DNA of 64,000 nt, taken from Planomicrobium sp. Y74. Lineage in GTDB: Bacteria; Bacillota; Bacilli; Bacillales_A; Planococcaceae. The notes below the pieces were generated by a model. The model did no database searches. It had not been told where the DNA came from and saw nothing but the letters and a program-made list of their open reading frames with translations. The stretch spans positions 186,001 to 250,000 of the forward strand of contig NZ_RCWH01000004.1 of the NCBI RefSeq assembly GCF_003668635.1, given 5' to 3'. Positions 60,689 through 64,000 of the stretch are shown piece after piece (position 1 is the first letter of the stretch; each line of letters opens with the position of its first letter). The translations under genes were made by a program, and so were the position numbers.

Positions 60689-60881
60689 ATATAGCCCCCT
60701 ATTCACTTATGAATTCTCTTTAAAACATTACCTATTTATTTACCCCTTCTTTGCAAAAAGAACCCCAATTTGTGTATATTACAATTTTTAGGCAGTTAGT
60801 CTCTTTCTTTATTACAATCATTACAGATAGGATGAACTTACTAGCCAGGAATTAACAGATCATGACGTTGGGATGTGCTTT

Positions 60882-61877
60882 ATGAAAAAACCAGCTAACT
60901 TTATGCTAAATAGAATATGGATTTTCTCACTGCTCATCGGGTTGGCACTGCTGGCGTTTTTAACTTTGGAAGACTTGGGGACGCCTAAAGAGGCTGTCGC
61001 TTCCAGAGAGCCAGCCGGGTCGGCAGTCTTTGCTCCACCTCCTCATATAGAAGAAGTGCGGGCGGAAGTCACTGTAATTTCTGATCTTATTTACGAAGAG
61101 GATTCAGGCGCGCTTCTTGACCTTTATATTCCCGCAACCCTCGATGAACCGGTACCGGTGATTTTGTGGATTCACGGAGGCGGCTATGTTGGCGGATCAA
61201 AAAACAGCCGGCGTGATTATGCGACGACACTTGCCCACGACGGCTATCTTGTAGCCAATATAGATTATGGGCTTGCCCCTGAACAGCTTTATCCCGGGCC
61301 AATTTTCCAGGCCAACGCCGCGCTGGAATATCTTCAGAAGCATGCCGCTGATTTTGGCGGCGATATGAACCGTGTATTTATCGGCGGCGATTCTGCCGGT
61401 GCGCAAATCGCAAGCCAGCTAAGCGCCGTTATCTCCAATAGTGGATTGGCAGATAGAATGGAGATTATGACGGCCATCGATCCGGAAAAATTGCGCGGCG
61501 CTATATTGTTTTGCGGTTTATACAATATGGATACAGTCAGTGCCACCGGATTTCCCAACATCAATTATTTTTTGAATACCTATACGGGAACCGCTGCATT
61601 TGAAAGTTTCATCGATTTGAAAGAGCTGTCTACTGTCCGGCACATTACGCCGGATTTTCCGGATACGTTCATTTCAGTCGGAGATGGTGATCCACTGGCT
61701 CCGCAATCCGTCGAACTCGCAGAAACGATCCAGTCACAAGGGATAGCGGTGGAAACGATGTTCTTTGAGGGCTCGGAAAAAAATCTGCAGCATGAGTTCC
61801 AGTATGCGCTGGACACACTTGATGCACAGGAAACTTTAAGCAGAACTTTGCATTTCCTTTCAATTAAAAGCAGATAA
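60882..61877 (+). CDS. Membrane-anchored alpha/beta hydrolase (esterase/lipase HSL type)
   Basis: The 331-residue protein has an N-terminal anchor or signal (about 8-28, IWIFSLLIGLALLAFL) and a hydrolase fold. It has the oxyanion loop WIHGGGYVGGSK near 93, LAPEQLYPGPIFQANAALE, nucleophile Ser in GGDSAGAQIA near 167, Asp in SVGDGDPLAP and His in LQHEFQYAL. It should cut small esters outside the membrane. The best start is ATG 60882, with a weak site. ATG 60873 is an alternative. Its end and the pbuX end share a terminator. Confidence 0.88.
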   Translation: MKKPANFMLNRIWIFSLLIGLALLAFLTLEDLGTPKEAVASREPAGSAVFAPPPHIEEVRAEVTVISDLIYEEDSGALLDLYIPATLDEPVPVILWIHGGGYVGGSKNSRRDYATTLAHDGYLVANIDYGLAPEQLYPGPIFQANAALEYLQKHAADFGGDMNRVFIGGDSAGAQIASQLSAVISNSGLADRMEIMTAIDPEKLRGAILFCGLYNMDTVSATGFPNINYFLNTYTGTAAFESFIDLKELSTVRHITPDFPDTFISVGDGDPLAPQSVELAETIQSQGIAVETMFFEGSEKNLQHEFQYALDTLDAQETLSRTLHFLSIKSR

Positions 61878-61920
61878 AAAGACTCCAAATGAGCTATTTC
61901 CCGCTCATTTGGAGTCTTTT
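61876..61920. terminator. Bidirectional terminator between esterase and pbuX
   Basis: AAAAGACTCCAAATGAGC (61877-61894) pairs perfectly with GCTCATTTGGAGTCTTTT (61903-61920). Confidence 0.95.
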
Positions 61921-61921
61921 G

Positions 61922-64000
<2,079 letters not shown>

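Overview
The window looks like chromosomal DNA of a low-to-moderate-GC Gram-positive of the order Bacillales, most likely family Planococcaceae (a Planococcus-like organism). This rests on the gene families present (sbcDC, ytoQ, ypsA, ykvI, ykvR/DUF3219, yhfI, DUF2691, glgBCDA, fadE-type operon, xpt-pbuX), on strong AGGAGG-type ribosome binding sites with frequent TTG/GTG starts, and on Bacillus-type LexA, CcpA (cre) and SigB-like sites. Species assignment is inference. No rRNA, tRNA, CRISPR array, prophage or transposase gene was recognised.

Layout. 0-6 kb: a membrane protein cut by the left edge, sbcC and sbcD (minus), then divergently a small WYL-like gene and ytoQ; each of the two divergent promoters carries a LexA-like box. 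6-8.6 kb: DUF2243, ctaG-like and ctaB genes (cytochrome oxidase/heme assembly). 9-12.5 kb: response regulator, histidine kinase and exported propeller protein. 12.6-15.4 kb: AT-rich minus-strand accessory patch with DUF2691, a WapI-like immunity-type protein and a leucine-rich-repeat protein. 15.5-20.2 kb: DUF4870, a yogA-like oxidoreductase coupled to an ArsA-like ATPase and a Cys-Cys-tailed small protein, and cstA with promoter and cre site. 20.2-25.9 kb: panE plus a fatty-acid operon (SDR, TetR, thioesterase, fadE, quinone oxidoreductase) with a TetR-type operator. 26-36 kb: threonine dehydratase, ypsA, glutamate dehydrogenase, catalase-like protein, GNAT, erythromycin-esterase-like protein and several small or hypothetical genes. 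36.3-36.7 kb: a gene-free stretch with a chain of hairpins ending in a terminator, the best candidate for an undescribed structured RNA. 36.8-48 kb: pepF, an NCS2 permease, YwnB-like, CDF transporter, yhfI, a general stress protein, ykvI, ykvR, DUF3006 with a ComEC/ComEA-like lipoprotein, and a stress-type SDR with an altered catalytic lysine. 48-53.7 kb: glgBCDA with overlapping genes and no glgP. 53.9-64 kb: a SCO lipoprotein pair, ykgB, a permease-like membrane protein, proline dehydrogenase, mhqO-like dioxygenase, a site-2-protease-like pseudoenzyme, an exported esterase, and xpt-pbuX at the right edge.

The most distinctive feature is in the intergenic DNA. A mosaic family of hairpin-forming repeats (about 120-350 bp) recurs at 15.6, 25.9, 29.5, 33.8, 35.9 and 40.8 kb. 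Four copies start within about 5 nt of a stop codon, and three of those end against the rho-independent terminator. Stem arms differ between copies but stay complementary. A second hairpin family has copies at 5.1 and 56.0 kb. A 20-bp-period tandem repeat with the same core, in opposite orientation, lies in two convergent intergenic regions at 29.8 and 38.7 kb.
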